From the NCBI RefSeq assembly GCF_001182745.1, contig NZ_LN868938.1, positions 62,001 through 126,000 of the forward strand: a stretch of DNA of 64,000 bases, read 5' to 3'. Below, one piece after another: positions 41,662-51,646 of the stretch. Positions within the stretch are counted from its first letter, which is position 1. Every line of letters starts with the position of its first letter. The translations under genes and the position numbers were made by a program. This DNA comes from Nocardia farcinica. GTDB lineage: Bacteria; Actinomycetota; Actinomycetes; Mycobacteriales; Mycobacteriaceae. The notes below the pieces were generated by a model. The model did not search any database. It was given only the letters and a program-made list of their open reading frames with translations, and was not told where the DNA came from.

Positions 41662-42882
41662 CTAGCGGCTCGCGCGCAGCGCGTGCGGTTCGATCGCGCC
41701 GCGCACCAGGGCGCGGCCGTCGATCGTCTCCGGCCGGTAGGGCAGGGTGGCCAGCCGGTCGACCATGCCGGGCACCGGGTCGGCGATCTCGTCGACCAGG
41801 CCGAACAGGAACGACCACTCGTGCTCGTCGCTGCCGTAGTGCACCACCGTGCCGAACTGCTCGTGGAAGCGCTGCCAGGACCGCTTGAGGGTCTCGTTGC
41901 GCCACATCGTCGCGCACCCGGCCTGCGCGCTGAGCACGCCGCCGGGGGCGAGCAGCGCCCGACATCGGGACAGGAACTCCGCCTCGTAGAGCCGGTTGTG
42001 CTGGGCGTCCTCGACCCGCTCGTCGGGCAGGTCGATGACGATGACGTCGTAGCGGGTGCCCGCCTGCTGCGCCTGCTCCAGGAAGTCCCAGCCGTCGGCG
42101 TAGTGCACGGTGATCGGGCCCTCGCCGCGCACCGCCGCCGCCAGCTCCTCGCTGGTGTAGCCGTAGGGCAGGTGCTGCGCGCACAGCTCCACCTCGAGCT
42201 GGTCGATGTCGACGTGATCGACGTGGGTCGCCCCCGCCGCGACCGACATCTGACTGGCCACCCCCTCGCCCGACCCGATGATGAGCACGGTGTCGAGCTT
42301 CTCGGCCAGCACGAAGGCGGGCACCATCATCGCCTCGTGGTAGGTGAGCTGGGAGAACTCGGTGGACTGGCGATCGTCGTCGGAGAACAGGCTGATGCCC
42401 TGCTCGGTGCGCGCGATGACCATGTGCTGGAAGGGGGTGTGGGTGTCGACGATCACGTCCTGCAGATCCCAGATCCTGGTCAGGCCCGCGCCCACCGGCT
42501 CCTCGATCCGCTGCGCGCCGTGCCCGCGCTGGATGACCTGCATGCGAACGTTGGCGGGCGCCAAGGCATCCCGCAGGAGTTCGACCGCTTTGGTGGCACC
42601 GGCGCCGATGCTGCCGCAGGTGAACACGTCGACGAAGATGTCGCCGGACTCCGGATAAGTGTGAATCGAGGCGTGGGACTCCGACAACAGCGCGAGGACG
42701 GTCACCCCCTGCGGTTCGAACTTCTTGTGTACGACATCGCAGATGGTGACGCCCGCCGCGATCAGAGACTCACGCAACGCCGATTCGAGTCGTTCGAGAT
42801 CGTCGCAGAGAGCTGCGTCGACACCACCGAACTCGGCCAGCACATGCCAACCGGTGAATTCCGCCGTCATAGGCAAACTCAC
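41662..42882 (-). CDS. Fused AdoMet decarboxylase - spermidine synthase-like protein
   Basis: A 406-residue fusion. Residues 1-125 are a bacterial AdoMet decarboxylase. SESHASIHTYPESG places Ser69 as the self-cleavage/pyruvoyl serine, with His74 and Cys89 (DVFTCGS) at the same spacings as in Thermotoga SpeD. Residues 135-390 are an aminopropyltransferase (TPFQHMVIARTEQGISLFSD, LIIGSGEGVASQMS, YDVIVIDLPDERVED). The glycine motif GSGEG deviates from GGGDG. The fusion would make decarboxylated AdoMet and use it directly. The GTG start overlaps the decarboxylase stop (GTGA). Confidence 0.88.
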   Translation of the reverse strand: MSLPMTAEFTGWHVLAEFGGVDAALCDDLERLESALRESLIAAGVTICDVVHKKFEPQGVTVLALLSESHASIHTYPESGDIFVDVFTCGSIGAGATKAVELLRDALAPANVRMQVIQRGHGAQRIEEPVGAGLTRIWDLQDVIVDTHTPFQHMVIARTEQGISLFSDDDRQSTEFSQLTYHEAMMVPAFVLAEKLDTVLIIGSGEGVASQMSVAAGATHVDHVDIDQLEVELCAQHLPYGYTSEELAAAVRGEGPITVHYADGWDFLEQAQQAGTRYDVIVIDLPDERVEDAQHNRLYEAEFLSRCRALLAPGGVLSAQAGCATMWRNETLKRSWQRFHEQFGTVVHYGSDEHEWSFLFGLVDEIADPVPGMVDRLATLPYRPETIDGRALVRGAIEPHALRASR

Positions 42883-43994
42883 TCTCGCTCAGCGCCCGAG
42901 ACATGAACGGTCAGGGGCGGAAAACCATTGAAGGACACCGACGAATAGCTCGCGGTATAGGCGCCGGTGTCGAGGATCTGGACGCGATCACCGGCTCGCA
43001 ACGTGGTCGGCAGAAGGACCCGCGTGCGTTGATACAGTACATCGTCGCCGTCGCAGGTAGGACCGGCGACCACCGCCTCGTCGACGGGGTCTCCGTCGCG
43101 TTCGGTGACGAAGCGGTAGGCGATGTACTCGTTCTCGGTCTCGGCCATGCCGTTGTAACGGCCGATGTCGAGATACACCCAGCGCCGCCCGTCCGGCGCG
43201 ATGCGCACGGCGACGACCTCGGCGTGAATGGTTCCCGCGTTGCCGACCAGCGCGCGGCCCGGCTCGACCACCAGCGTGGCCGTGGGCGGCAGGTGGCGGG
43301 CGGCGGCCTCCTCGATGACGGCGGCGATCCGGTCGAGCGCGGGCGCGGCGTCGGCGTAGGCGATCGGCAGCCCGCCGCCGATGTTCACCGACGTGACAGG
43401 AATCTCTTTGTCGGACAAGGCGTTCGCGATGTGACCGGCCTGCTCGATGCCGATCCGCCAGGCGTCGGGGTCCAGTTGTTGCGAGCCGACGTGGAAGTAC
43501 GGTCCGGCCACCTCCAGGCCCAGATCGCGGGCACGCACCAGCAGCCGCGCCGCCTCCTGGGGCGCGCAGCCGAACTTGGTGCCGAACGGGGTGCGCGACT
43601 GCGGCGCCGACGCCAGGAAGCGGCACTCCACCTGCGCGCCCGGCGCGTGCTCGGCGATGCGCAGCAGGTCGTCCTCGGTGTCGAAGGCGAACCGGCGCAC
43701 GCCGACGGCGTGGGCGCGGGCGATGTCGGCGGCCTTCTTGACGGTGTTGCCGTAGCAGAGCTTGTGCGGTGCCACACCCTGGGCGCGGCACAGGTCGATC
43801 TCACCGATGCTCGCCACGTCGAACTCGGCGCCCTCGGTGTCGAGCAGCCGGATCAGCTCGGGCACCGGGCTGGCCTTGACGGCGTACCGGATGCGGGTGC
43901 CGCGGAGCCCACGACCGGAGACGGCGGCGGCGAGCGCACGATAATTGTCGCGAACTCGCTCCGGGTGGATGACAAGGTACGGAGATTCGGGCAT
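42879..43994 (-). CDS. Fold-III PLP decarboxylase (ornithine/lysine-type)
   Basis: A 371-residue alanine-racemase-fold decarboxylase. The PLP lysine is Lys40 (RIRYAVKASPVPE). HVGSQQ, the glycine loop NIGGGLP and EPGRALVG bind PLP phosphate. The inter-subunit cysteine lies in GPTCDGDDVLY, as in eukaryotic-type ornithine decarboxylase rather than the diaminopimelate enzyme. It probably makes putrescine or cadaverine for the fused SpeD-SpeE gene that overlaps its stop. Confidence 0.88.
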   Translation of the reverse strand: MPESPYLVIHPERVRDNYRALAAAVSGRGLRGTRIRYAVKASPVPELIRLLDTEGAEFDVASIGEIDLCRAQGVAPHKLCYGNTVKKAADIARAHAVGVRRFAFDTEDDLLRIAEHAPGAQVECRFLASAPQSRTPFGTKFGCAPQEAARLLVRARDLGLEVAGPYFHVGSQQLDPDAWRIGIEQAGHIANALSDKEIPVTSVNIGGGLPIAYADAAPALDRIAAVIEEAAARHLPPTATLVVEPGRALVGNAGTIHAEVVAVRIAPDGRRWVYLDIGRYNGMAETENEYIAYRFVTERDGDPVDEAVVAGPTCDGDDVLYQRTRVLLPTTLRAGDRVQILDTGAYTASYSSVSFNGFPPLTVHVSGAERE

Positions 43995-44079
43995 AGTTGA
44001 TCTTTCGCGTGGGCGGCAGCGGAGAGAGTATCAGCGGGCCCGACCGGGAAACGAATCCGCGGCGGCGGCCCCGCGCCGT

Positions 44080-46578
44080 TCACCCTTCCGACACCGTGAC
44101 CTCGTCGAACACGACCTCACCTGCCGCGTCCGACGCCTCGAGATCCACCACCGCGCGCACCGCCCAGCCGTGGTCGCCCGCCGGGTCGTCGAGCACCTGC
44201 CGCACATCCCAGAAGCCCGGCCGCTGCTCCACCTGGAACAGCTGCGGGCCGCGCGCGTTCTGGTCGGTGCCGATGCTGTCGTACTCGGCGAAGTAGGGCG
44301 CCAAGGCGGTCGCCCAGTCCGGGCCCGGCCCCAGCTCGGCCAGTTCGTCCCAGCGCCGGCGCGCGGCCAACTCCACCCTGCGGAACATGGCGTTGCGGAC
44401 CATCACCTTGAAGGCGCGTTCGTTGGCGGTGACGGGACGGATCGTCTCCGCACCGAAGGCCACCTGCTCGGCGTCGATCTCCGCCCCCGGGTTGGTGAGC
44501 TGCTCCCACTCGTCGAGCAGGCTCGAATCCACTTGGCGGACAAGCTCGCCCAGCCACTCGGTGACGTCGTCGAGTTCCTCGGTGCGGGCCGAGTCGGGCA
44601 CGGTGCGGCGCAGCGCGCGGTAGGCGTCGGCCAGGTAGCGCAACACCACGCCCTCCGAGCGGGCCAGCTCGTAGTAGGAGATCAGCTCCGGGAAGGTCAT
44701 CGCCCGCTCGATCATGTCGCGCACGACCGACTTGGGGGAGGGCGCGAACTCCGAGACCCACGGATGCCCGGCGCGGTAGGTCTCGTAGGCGGGCTCGATC
44801 AGCTCGGCCAGCGGCTTGGGCCAGCTCACCTCCTCGAGCAGCTCCATGCGCTCGTCGTACTCGATGCCCTCGGCCTTCATCTGCGCGACCGCCTCGCCGC
44901 GGGCCTTGTGCTGCTGGGCCATGAGCAGCTGGCGCGGATCCTCCAGGGTCGACTCGATGAGCGAGATCACATCCAGGGTGTAGGTCGGCGAGTCCGCGTC
45001 GAGCAGGTCCAGCGCCGCCAACGCGAACGGCGACAGCGGTTGGTCCAGGGCGAAGTCGCGCTGCAGGTCCACCGTCAGCCGGGCGTGCCGGCCCTGGGCG
45101 TCGGGTTCGTCGAGTTGCTGCACGACGCCCGCGTCGCGCAGCGCCCGGTACAGCCGCACGGCGCGCAGGATGTGCTTGCGCTGGGCGGGACGCGGCTCGT
45201 GGTTGTCCTCGAGCAGGTGACGCATCGCCTGGAAGCAGTTGCCGGGGCGGGCGATCACGTTGAGCAGCATCGCGTTGGTGACCTTGAACCGCGAGACCAT
45301 CGGTTCCGGCTTGGCCGCCACCAGGCGCTGGAAGGTCTCCTCGCTCCAGGACACGAACCCTTCCGGCGGCTTGCGCCGCTGTACCTTGCGCTGTTTCTTC
45401 GGGTCGTCGCCCGCCTTGGCGAGCAGGCGCGCGTTCTCCACCTCGTGCTCGGGCGCCTGCACCACCACGGTGCCGACGGTGTCGTAGCCCGCGCGGCCCG
45501 CCCGTCCGGCGATCTGATGGAACTCGCGGGCGTTGAGGCGGCGGGTGCGCACGCCGTCGAACTTGGTCAGGCCGGTGAGCAGCACGGTCCGGATCGGCAC
45601 GTTGATACCGACGCCGAGCGTGTCGGTGCCGCACACCACCTTCAGCAGGCCGTCCTGGGCCAGCTTCTCCACCAGCCTGCGGTACTTGGGCAGCATGCCC
45701 GCGTGGTGCACGCCGATGCCGTGCCGGATCAGCCGCGAGAGGGTCTTGCCGAACCCCGGCGCGAACCGGAAGTCGCCGAGCGCCGCGGCGATCGCGTCCT
45801 TCTCCGCACGGGAGGCGAAGTTGACGCTGGTCAGCGCCTGGGCCCGCTCCAGCGCGGCGGCCTGGGTGAAGTGCACGACATACACCGGCGCCTGATGGGT
45901 GGTGACCAGTTCCTCGAGCGTCTCGGTGATCGGCGTGCGCACATAGGAGAAGTGCAGCGGCACCGGCCGCTCCGCCCCGGCCACCACCTCGGTGGCGCGC
46001 CCGGTGCGGCGGCGCAGATCCTCGGCGAAGAAGCCGACGTCGCCGAGCGTGGCCGACATCAGCAGGAACTGCGCGCGCGGTAGTTCCAGCAGCGGCACCT
46101 GCCAGGCCCAGCCACGGTCCGGGTCGGCGTAGAAATGGAACTCGTCCATCACCACCTGGCCGACGTCGGCCTCGGCGCCCTGGCGCAGCGCCAGATTGGC
46201 CAGGATCTCCGCGGTGGCGCAGATGATCGGCGCGTCGGCGTTGACCGCGGCGTCGCCGGTGACCATGCCCACCTTGTCGGCGCCGAACAGTTCGCACAGC
46301 GCGAAGAACTTCTCACTCACCAGCGCCTTGATGGGCGCGGTGTAGTACGTGCGCTGTCCCCGGGTGAGGGCGAACAGGTGCGCGCCGACCGCGACCAGGG
46401 ACTTCCCCGAGCCGGTCGGTGTCGCGAGGATGACGTTGGATCCCGAGGCCAGTTCCAGCAGCGCCTCGTCCTGCGCCGGGTACAGCGGCGTGCCCTGCTC
46501 GGCGGCCCACATGCCGAACGACTCGTAGAGCGCGTCGGCGTCGGTACCGGGAATGTCGAGCAGTTCGGTCAGATCCAC
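44080..46578 (-). CDS. Ski2-like DExH helicase with DUF3516 region
   Basis: An 832-residue superfamily 2 helicase. Walker A is ATPTGSGKSLVAVG, motif II is VVMDEFHFYADPD, motif III is LLMSATLG and motif VI is QIAGRAGRAGYDTVG. The C-terminal 350 residues form the DUF3516-type domain seen in actinobacterial relatives. It probably acts in RNA or DNA unwinding during repair or RNA turnover; the substrate is unknown. The GTG start is 17 bp after the PAC2 gene, so they form an operon. Confidence 0.88.
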   Translation of the reverse strand: MDLTELLDIPGTDADALYESFGMWAAEQGTPLYPAQDEALLELASGSNVILATPTGSGKSLVAVGAHLFALTRGQRTYYTAPIKALVSEKFFALCELFGADKVGMVTGDAAVNADAPIICATAEILANLALRQGAEADVGQVVMDEFHFYADPDRGWAWQVPLLELPRAQFLLMSATLGDVGFFAEDLRRRTGRATEVVAGAERPVPLHFSYVRTPITETLEELVTTHQAPVYVVHFTQAAALERAQALTSVNFASRAEKDAIAAALGDFRFAPGFGKTLSRLIRHGIGVHHAGMLPKYRRLVEKLAQDGLLKVVCGTDTLGVGINVPIRTVLLTGLTKFDGVRTRRLNAREFHQIAGRAGRAGYDTVGTVVVQAPEHEVENARLLAKAGDDPKKQRKVQRRKPPEGFVSWSEETFQRLVAAKPEPMVSRFKVTNAMLLNVIARPGNCFQAMRHLLEDNHEPRPAQRKHILRAVRLYRALRDAGVVQQLDEPDAQGRHARLTVDLQRDFALDQPLSPFALAALDLLDADSPTYTLDVISLIESTLEDPRQLLMAQQHKARGEAVAQMKAEGIEYDERMELLEEVSWPKPLAELIEPAYETYRAGHPWVSEFAPSPKSVVRDMIERAMTFPELISYYELARSEGVVLRYLADAYRALRRTVPDSARTEELDDVTEWLGELVRQVDSSLLDEWEQLTNPGAEIDAEQVAFGAETIRPVTANERAFKVMVRNAMFRRVELAARRRWDELAELGPGPDWATALAPYFAEYDSIGTDQNARGPQLFQVEQRPGFWDVRQVLDDPAGDHGWAVRAVVDLEASDAAGEVVFDEVTVSEG

Positions 46579-46595
46579 TCCGACCAGCTTACGGA

Positions 46596-47528
46596 TCAGT
46601 CCTTGTCGCCGTCGTAACCGCCCTGCTCGGCCAGGAACCGCTCGAACTCCGCGCCCAGTTCCTCACCGCTGGGCAGATCGCCGTCGGCGGCGAGCAGGCT
46701 GGACTGGCGTTCCTGGGCGGTGACGAAGCTGTCGTATTGGCGCTCCAGCGCGTGCACCACCGTCTCCACCTCGGGATTGCCGGCGATGTGCTCGTTGACC
46801 TGTTCGCGCACCCGCGCGGCGGCCTCGCCCAGCGCGGCCAGCGGCAGTTCCAGACCGGCGTTGTCGGCGACGTGCTCGAGCAGGGTCTGCGCGGCCTCCG
46901 GGTAGGCGGTCTGGGCCAGGTAGTGCGGCACGTGCACCGAGAAGCCGAGCGACTCGTGCCCGTGCTGGGCCATCCGGTACTCGAGCAGTGACGACGCGCT
47001 GCCGGGCACCTGCAACTCACCCGGCCAGCGCTGATGATCGGCGATCAGGCTGCGGTCGGAGGAATGCGCGGTGATGCCCAGCGGGCGCGTGTGCGGAATC
47101 GCCATCGGAATCGCGCTGAGCCCGATGCTGCGGCGCACCCCCAGCTGCTCGGCGAGCAGCCGCACCGCCGTGGTGAACTTCTCCCACCGCAGATCCGGTT
47201 CCAGACCGGCCAGGAGCAGGAACGGCGTGCCCGCGGTGTCGCGCAGCGCCCACAGGTTCAGCTCCGGTTCGGCATAGTCGGAGAAGTGATCGGTCTTGAA
47301 CGTCATCAGCGGACGGCGCGAACGGTAGTCCAGCAGCTCGTCGACATCGAACGAGGCGACAAGTTCGCTCTCCAGGCTCTCGCGCAGGTGCGTGGTCGCC
47401 AGGCGCACGGCGTGCCCGGCGTCGGTGAAGCCCTCCAGTCCGTGCACCAGGACCGGGCCCGAGCCGTCGGCGGACGACAGCTGCGGAGCGGGGAACTCCA
47501 GTTCGTACATTCGCGACTCGTAGTCCAT
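46596..47528 (-). CDS. PAC2-family protein (Rv2714-like)
   Basis: A 310-residue PAC2-fold protein: GPVLVHGLEGFTDAGHAVRL, DVDELLDYRSRRPLMTF and HFSDYAEPELNLWALRDT. The C-terminus ends ERFLAEQGGYDGDKD. PAC2 proteins resemble archaeal and eukaryotic proteasome assembly chaperones, but the actinobacterial role is not proven. AAGGAG precedes the ATG at 47528. It is the first gene of the PAC2-helicase operon and divergent from the lipoprotein gene across 299 bp. Confidence 0.85.
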   Translation of the reverse strand: MDYESRMYELEFPAPQLSSADGSGPVLVHGLEGFTDAGHAVRLATTHLRESLESELVASFDVDELLDYRSRRPLMTFKTDHFSDYAEPELNLWALRDTAGTPFLLLAGLEPDLRWEKFTTAVRLLAEQLGVRRSIGLSAIPMAIPHTRPLGITAHSSDRSLIADHQRWPGELQVPGSASSLLEYRMAQHGHESLGFSVHVPHYLAQTAYPEAAQTLLEHVADNAGLELPLAALGEAAARVREQVNEHIAGNPEVETVVHALERQYDSFVTAQERQSSLLAADGDLPSGEELGAEFERFLAEQGGYDGDKD

Positions 47529-47827
47529 CGCGTACTCCTTCCTGCGCGTTCCACCACCTCGGGATACCCGGGCCGTCCGGCCTCATCCGGGCGCCGCGGT
47601 GGCGAACCGATGTCCATTGTCCCTCATGACGGCGCCGGGCACCGCACACGATGGGGACACCGACCCATACGACGAGCCAACGTCACCGCGGGAGTGGACA
47701 TTCCCGGCGGTGCGTCGGTACGCGTAAATACCGGAAACCGGCGCCCGCGCGCAATCCCGCGCTCGGCGCCGGTCGGCGTGGCACCGCGGGCACGACAGGC
47801 CGGTACGGCACAGTGGGCGGTGTGATC
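47529..47827. other. Divergent intergenic region between PAC2 and lipoprotein genes
   Basis: About 300 bp with no convincing gene. It must hold the promoters of both divergent genes. I see an AT-richer patch near 47720-47735 but no clear operator, hairpin or repeat. Confidence 0.4.
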
Positions 47828-48529
47828 ATGGTCGAGCCGAGACACTCGCGGGTGCGGCGCGGCCTGCTGCTCACCGGCTGCGCGACGATGCTCGCCGCCT
47901 GCGGCGGCACCGTCACCGGACAGCCGGTCGCGGTGCAGCAGACCGCGGTGACCAGGCACGTCGATGCCCAGCTGGCCACCCTGCTGCCCGACCCGGGGCA
48001 GTTCCCGCCGCGCTATCCGGCGGTGGTGCTGCCCGCCGAAGCGGCGGCCCAGGCGGCGGGCGATCTGGACGGGGTGGCTCGCGGCGCCACGGTGCAGCCG
48101 AAGGACTGCACCCCGCCCGAACAGCAGTACGGACCCGACCACACCGCCGTCGCGGTCGGCACCGACGACGCCGCGCGCGCCACGCTCACCGTCGAACTCG
48201 TCCGCACGCGGATCCCGCTGTCCGCTCTGGGCGAACAGCTGCGGCGCTGTGGGGAGATCCGGGTGACCGGGGCCGGGCCGACCACCACGGTGCGGACCAC
48301 CCTCGATCCCGCGCCGCCCGTCGACGCCGACGACACGGTGGCGCTGCGGCGCACGGTGGCGCCGGATGTGGGCGGGGTGGGGCTGACCCAGACGATGCGT
48401 ACCCTCGCCGCGCAGATCGGTGACGTGCGAATCCTGGTGACCTACATGACCTTCGGCGACGGGCCCGCCGACACCGCCGCGCTGGACGAGCTGTTCACCA
48501 CCGCGGTGCTGAAGGTGCGGAAGGCGTAA
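47828..48529 (+). CDS. Secreted lipoprotein, DUF5642/sensor-domain-like
   Basis: A 233-residue protein. After RHSRVRRGLLLTG comes the lipobox TMLAACGG, so it is lipidated and exported. The mature part has LPDPGQFPPRYPAVVLP and spaced cysteines (DCTPPEQQY, LRRCGEIRV) typical of actinobacterial sensor-domain lipoproteins. The function is unknown. The ATG at 47828 is preferred; a GTG at 47822 is possible. It precedes the DUF4192 gene by 101 bp. Confidence 0.7.
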   Translation: MVEPRHSRVRRGLLLTGCATMLAACGGTVTGQPVAVQQTAVTRHVDAQLATLLPDPGQFPPRYPAVVLPAEAAAQAAGDLDGVARGATVQPKDCTPPEQQYGPDHTAVAVGTDDAARATLTVELVRTRIPLSALGEQLRRCGEIRVTGAGPTTTVRTTLDPAPPVDADDTVALRRTVAPDVGGVGLTQTMRTLAAQIGDVRILVTYMTFGDGPADTAALDELFTTAVLKVRKA

Positions 48530-48630
48530 CCCGGCACCCGGTCATCCCCAGGGCGGCCGTTGTCCACAGGGCGGCCGAGAGCCCAGGTCGCCGCCGCGGA
48601 GTGGCCGCCGGCCTCGGACAGGCTCGGGGC

Positions 48631-49968
48631 ATGACCACTTCGGCGAACTCTCCCCGCGACGCTGCCCCCGCCCCACCCGACGACGGCACCGGCGAGGCGG
48701 CGGCGTCCGGCCCCGCCCTCGGCCCCGTAGCCGGCCCCGCACCCGGCGGCGACGCGGCCGGGCGCTGCCCCCGGCCGGAGCTCCGGCCGCGGCGGCGTCG
48801 ACCGATCGCACCGCCGCCGGTCGCCGTCGAGGCCCCGGCCGAGTGCGCCGAGGCGCCGCCCGCCTATCCCGGCGCCGGAGGGCGCTATCGGGTGCGCATC
48901 GGGGACCCGGGAGCGCTGATCGCGGCGCTGCCCGCGCTCGTGGGGTTCTACCCGGATCGGTCGCTGGTGGTGATCCTGCTCGGACCCGACCCGAACGGCG
49001 CCGAGACGGCCCGGGTGGGTGCTGCCGTCCGTCTCGACCTCGACCCGCGGGCCGCGATGGGCCTGGTGCCGGACTATGCCGCCTGTGTGGCGCGGATCGC
49101 CGGAGCCGACGACGCCCGCACCGCCCTGCTGGTGCTCGTCGACGACCGGCTCGACCCACCCGGCGGTGTGCCCGGCGCGGGCTTCTCGCCCACCACCTTC
49201 GCGGCCGCGCTGGCCGAGCGGCTCGGCGGGCACGGTGTCCCGGTCGGCGGGGCCTGGGCCACCACGGTCGTGGCCACGGGACAGCCGTGGTGGAGCCTGC
49301 GCGGCATCCGGCGCCGTGGCCGGGTGCCCGACCCGACCGCCTCCGCGGCGTCGCTGGCGCACGTGCTCGACGGCGGCACGATCCTGCGCTCGCGCGAGCA
49401 GCTCGTCGCCTCCATCGCCCCCGACCCCGAGCTACGCGAGCAGGTGGCCCAGCGGCTGGCCGCGATCGCCGCCGGCTCCGGACCGGAGTTCGCGCGGGCG
49501 CCGCGCGACGGTGATGTGCGCCGATACCGCAGGCGGGCGCTGGAATTCGTGCTGTGGCAGATCGCGTCGATGGCCTCCGGGGCGGCGCCGACGGCGCACG
49601 AGCTGGCCGCGGTCGCCACCGCCCTGCGCGAACGCAGCGTGCGGGACGCCGCGTTCGGGCTGGCGGTGGGCGATCACGCCATCGCCGCCGAGCAACTCTG
49701 GGTGCTGCTGGTGCGCGCCGGTACCGGTGCCGATCGCGCGGACGCGGCGGCCCTGCTGGCCTACTGCGCGTACGTGCGCGGCGACGGGCCACTCGCCGGC
49801 GTGGCGCTGGAAGCGGCGCTCATGGCCGAACCGTCGCACGGGATGGCCACCTTGCTCGACGCCGCGTTGCGGGCGGGCATGCGGCCCGGCCGGATCCGGA
49901 AGCTGGCCCGCGCCGGATACGACACCGCCGCGTGTCTCGGGGTCGATCTCGGTCCGATGGCGGTGTGA
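48631..49968 (+). CDS. DUF4192-domain protein
   Basis: A 445-residue cytoplasmic protein. A 75-residue Pro/Ala-rich leader precedes the DUF4192 domain, recognised by LIAALPALVGFYPDRSLVVI, GQPWWSLRGIRRRGRVPDPT and LWVLLVRAGTGADRADAAAL. The family is conserved in actinobacteria without a known function. The gene ends 7 bp before the converging galE stop. Confidence 0.82.
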   Translation: MTTSANSPRDAAPAPPDDGTGEAAASGPALGPVAGPAPGGDAAGRCPRPELRPRRRRPIAPPPVAVEAPAECAEAPPAYPGAGGRYRVRIGDPGALIAALPALVGFYPDRSLVVILLGPDPNGAETARVGAAVRLDLDPRAAMGLVPDYAACVARIAGADDARTALLVLVDDRLDPPGGVPGAGFSPTTFAAALAERLGGHGVPVGGAWATTVVATGQPWWSLRGIRRRGRVPDPTASAASLAHVLDGGTILRSREQLVASIAPDPELREQVAQRLAAIAAGSGPEFARAPRDGDVRRYRRRALEFVLWQIASMASGAAPTAHELAAVATALRERSVRDAAFGLAVGDHAIAAEQLWVLLVRAGTGADRADAAALLAYCAYVRGDGPLAGVALEAALMAEPSHGMATLLDAALRAGMRPGRIRKLARAGYDTAACLGVDLGPMAV

Positions 49969-49975
49969 GGTGCGG

Positions 49976-50956
49976 TCAGCGAGCGCTGTGCGCGCGCGAG
50001 CCGAGCGAGCGCAGGAACTCCCAGGCGTCGGCGACGATCTCGTCCAGCGCGGTGTGTTGCGGGCGCCAGCCGAGCTCGGCGACGGCGCGTTCGCTCGAGG
50101 CGATCAGCACCGCGGGATCACCGGCCCGGCGCGGGGCGTCCTGCGCGGCGATCGGCAGCCCCGTGACCCGCTCACAGGCCGAGATGACCTCGCGCACCGA
50201 GAATCCGGTGCCGCTGCCGAGGTTGTAGATCCGGTGCGAGCCCGGCTCGGCGGACGTCAGGGCCAACAGGTGCGCGTCGGCGAGATCGCGGATGTGGATG
50301 TAGTCACGGATCGCGGTGCCGTCCGGGGTGGGCCAGTCGGTGCCGTAGACCGAGATGGACTCACGGTGGCCCAGCGCCACCTGCAACACCAGGGGGATGA
50401 GATGCGTTTCCACCACCCGGTTCTCGCCGAGGCCGCCGTAGGCGCCCGCCACATTGAAGTACCGCAGGCTGGTCGCCGCCAACCCGTGCGCGATCGCGTA
50501 CGAGGTGATCGCGTGATCGATGGCGAGTTTGCTGGCCCCGTAGGGGTTGGTGGGCCGCGTCGGCGCGTCCTCGGTGATCGGCACCTGCTCCGGCTCGCCG
50601 TACACCGCGGCGGTCGAGGAGAACACCAGCCGCCCGGTGCCGGTGTGCCGCATGGCCTCGAGCAGCTCGAGGGTCTTGACGACATTGCCGTGCCAGTACT
50701 TCTCCGGCCGCTCCACCGATTCGCCGACCAGCGACTGCGCGGCGAAATGCAGGACACCGTCGAAGGTCTCGGCGCGCAGCAGGGCGGGCGCGACCTCGGC
50801 GACATCGCCCTCGACGAATCGGGCCCCCGCGGGCACGCCGTCGGCGTTACCGGTGGTGAGGTCGTCGACCACCACGACCTCGTGGCCCTGTTCCAGCAGT
50901 ACCAGGGCACAGACCCCGCCGACGTAGCCCGCGCCGCCCGTCACAAGAAGTTTCAC
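49976..50956 (-). CDS. galE: UDP-glucose 4-epimerase GalE
   Basis: A 326-residue extended SDR. The NAD motif is [17 protein letters not shown] and the catalytic elements are SSTAAVYGE and [14 protein letters not shown] (Tyr-x3-Lys), with [10 protein letters not shown] for the substrate. It makes UDP-galactose for arabinogalactan and other polymers. It starts 3 bp after ideR ends, so the iron regulator and GalE share a transcript, as in corynebacteria. Confidence 0.93.
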   Translation of the reverse strand: MKLLVTGGAGYVGGVCALVLLEQGHEVVVVDDLTTGNADGVPAGARFVEGDVAEVAPALLRAETFDGVLHFAAQSLVGESVERPEKYWHGNVVKTLELLEAMRHTGTGRLVFSSTAAVYGEPEQVPITEDAPTRPTNPYGASKLAIDHAITSYAIAHGLAATSLRYFNVAGAYGGLGENRVVETHLIPLVLQVALGHRESISVYGTDWPTPDGTAIRDYIHIRDLADAHLLALTSAEPGSHRIYNLGSGTGFSVREVISACERVTGLPIAAQDAPRRAGDPAVLIASSERAVAELGWRPQHTALDEIVADAWEFLRSLGSRAHSAR

Positions 50957-50959
50957 GGA

Positions 50960-51646
50960 TCAGACCGGCTTCACCTGGACGGCGTGCGCCATCTCGTCGG
51001 GCAGTTCGAAGCCCTCGTGGCCGGGCACGGTGATCACCACCGCACCGGGTTTGCACTCCACGGTCACCCGCGCGTCGGGCACCACGCCCGCCTCGCGCAG
51101 CCGCCCGATCACCTCCGGGTCGTTCTGGATGTGCTCGGCCAGCCTGCGGATCACCACCGCCTGACCCTGGCCCTGGGGCAGATCCGACAGCCGGACCAAC
51201 TGCTCCTCGTCCGAGGGCGGCGCGGCGATGCCGAGCTCGTCGAGGCCGGGGATGGGGTTGCCGTAGGGGGAGGTGGTGGGGTGGTTGAGGACCTCGACGA
51301 GGCGACGTTCGACGTCCTCGCTCATCACGTGTTCCCAGCGACACGCCTCGGCGTGCACGTTCTGCCAGTCCAGGCCGATGATGTCGACCAGCAGCCGCTC
51401 GGCGAGCCGGTGCTTGCGCATGACCGCGACAGCCATGCTGCGGCCCTTCTCGGTCAGCTCCAGGTGGCGATCACCGGCGACGAGCAGCAGGCCGTCGCGC
51501 TCCATCCGGGCGACGGTCTGGCTGACGGTGGGCCCGCTCTGCTCGAGGCGCTCGGCGATGCGTGCGCGCAGGGGCACCACGCCCTCCTCCTCGAGGTCGT
51601 AGATGGTGCGGAGATACATCTCCGTGGTGTCGACCAGATCCTTCAC
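50960..51646 (-). CDS. ideR: Iron-dependent repressor IdeR/DtxR
   Basis: A 228-residue DtxR protein. Its metal ligands fall on the DtxR numbering exactly: Met10, Cys102, Glu105 and His106 for the primary site, and His79, Glu83 and His98 for the ancillary site. The HTH is RIAERLEQSGPTVSQTVARM and an SH3-like C-terminus follows. With iron it represses siderophore genes. galE follows at 3 bp. No IdeR box was found in the window. Confidence 0.94.
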   Translation of the reverse strand: MKDLVDTTEMYLRTIYDLEEEGVVPLRARIAERLEQSGPTVSQTVARMERDGLLLVAGDRHLELTEKGRSMAVAVMRKHRLAERLLVDIIGLDWQNVHAEACRWEHVMSEDVERRLVEVLNHPTTSPYGNPIPGLDELGIAAPPSDEEQLVRLSDLPQGQGQAVVIRRLAEHIQNDPEVIGRLREAGVVPDARVTVECKPGAVVITVPGHEGFELPDEMAHAVQVKPV

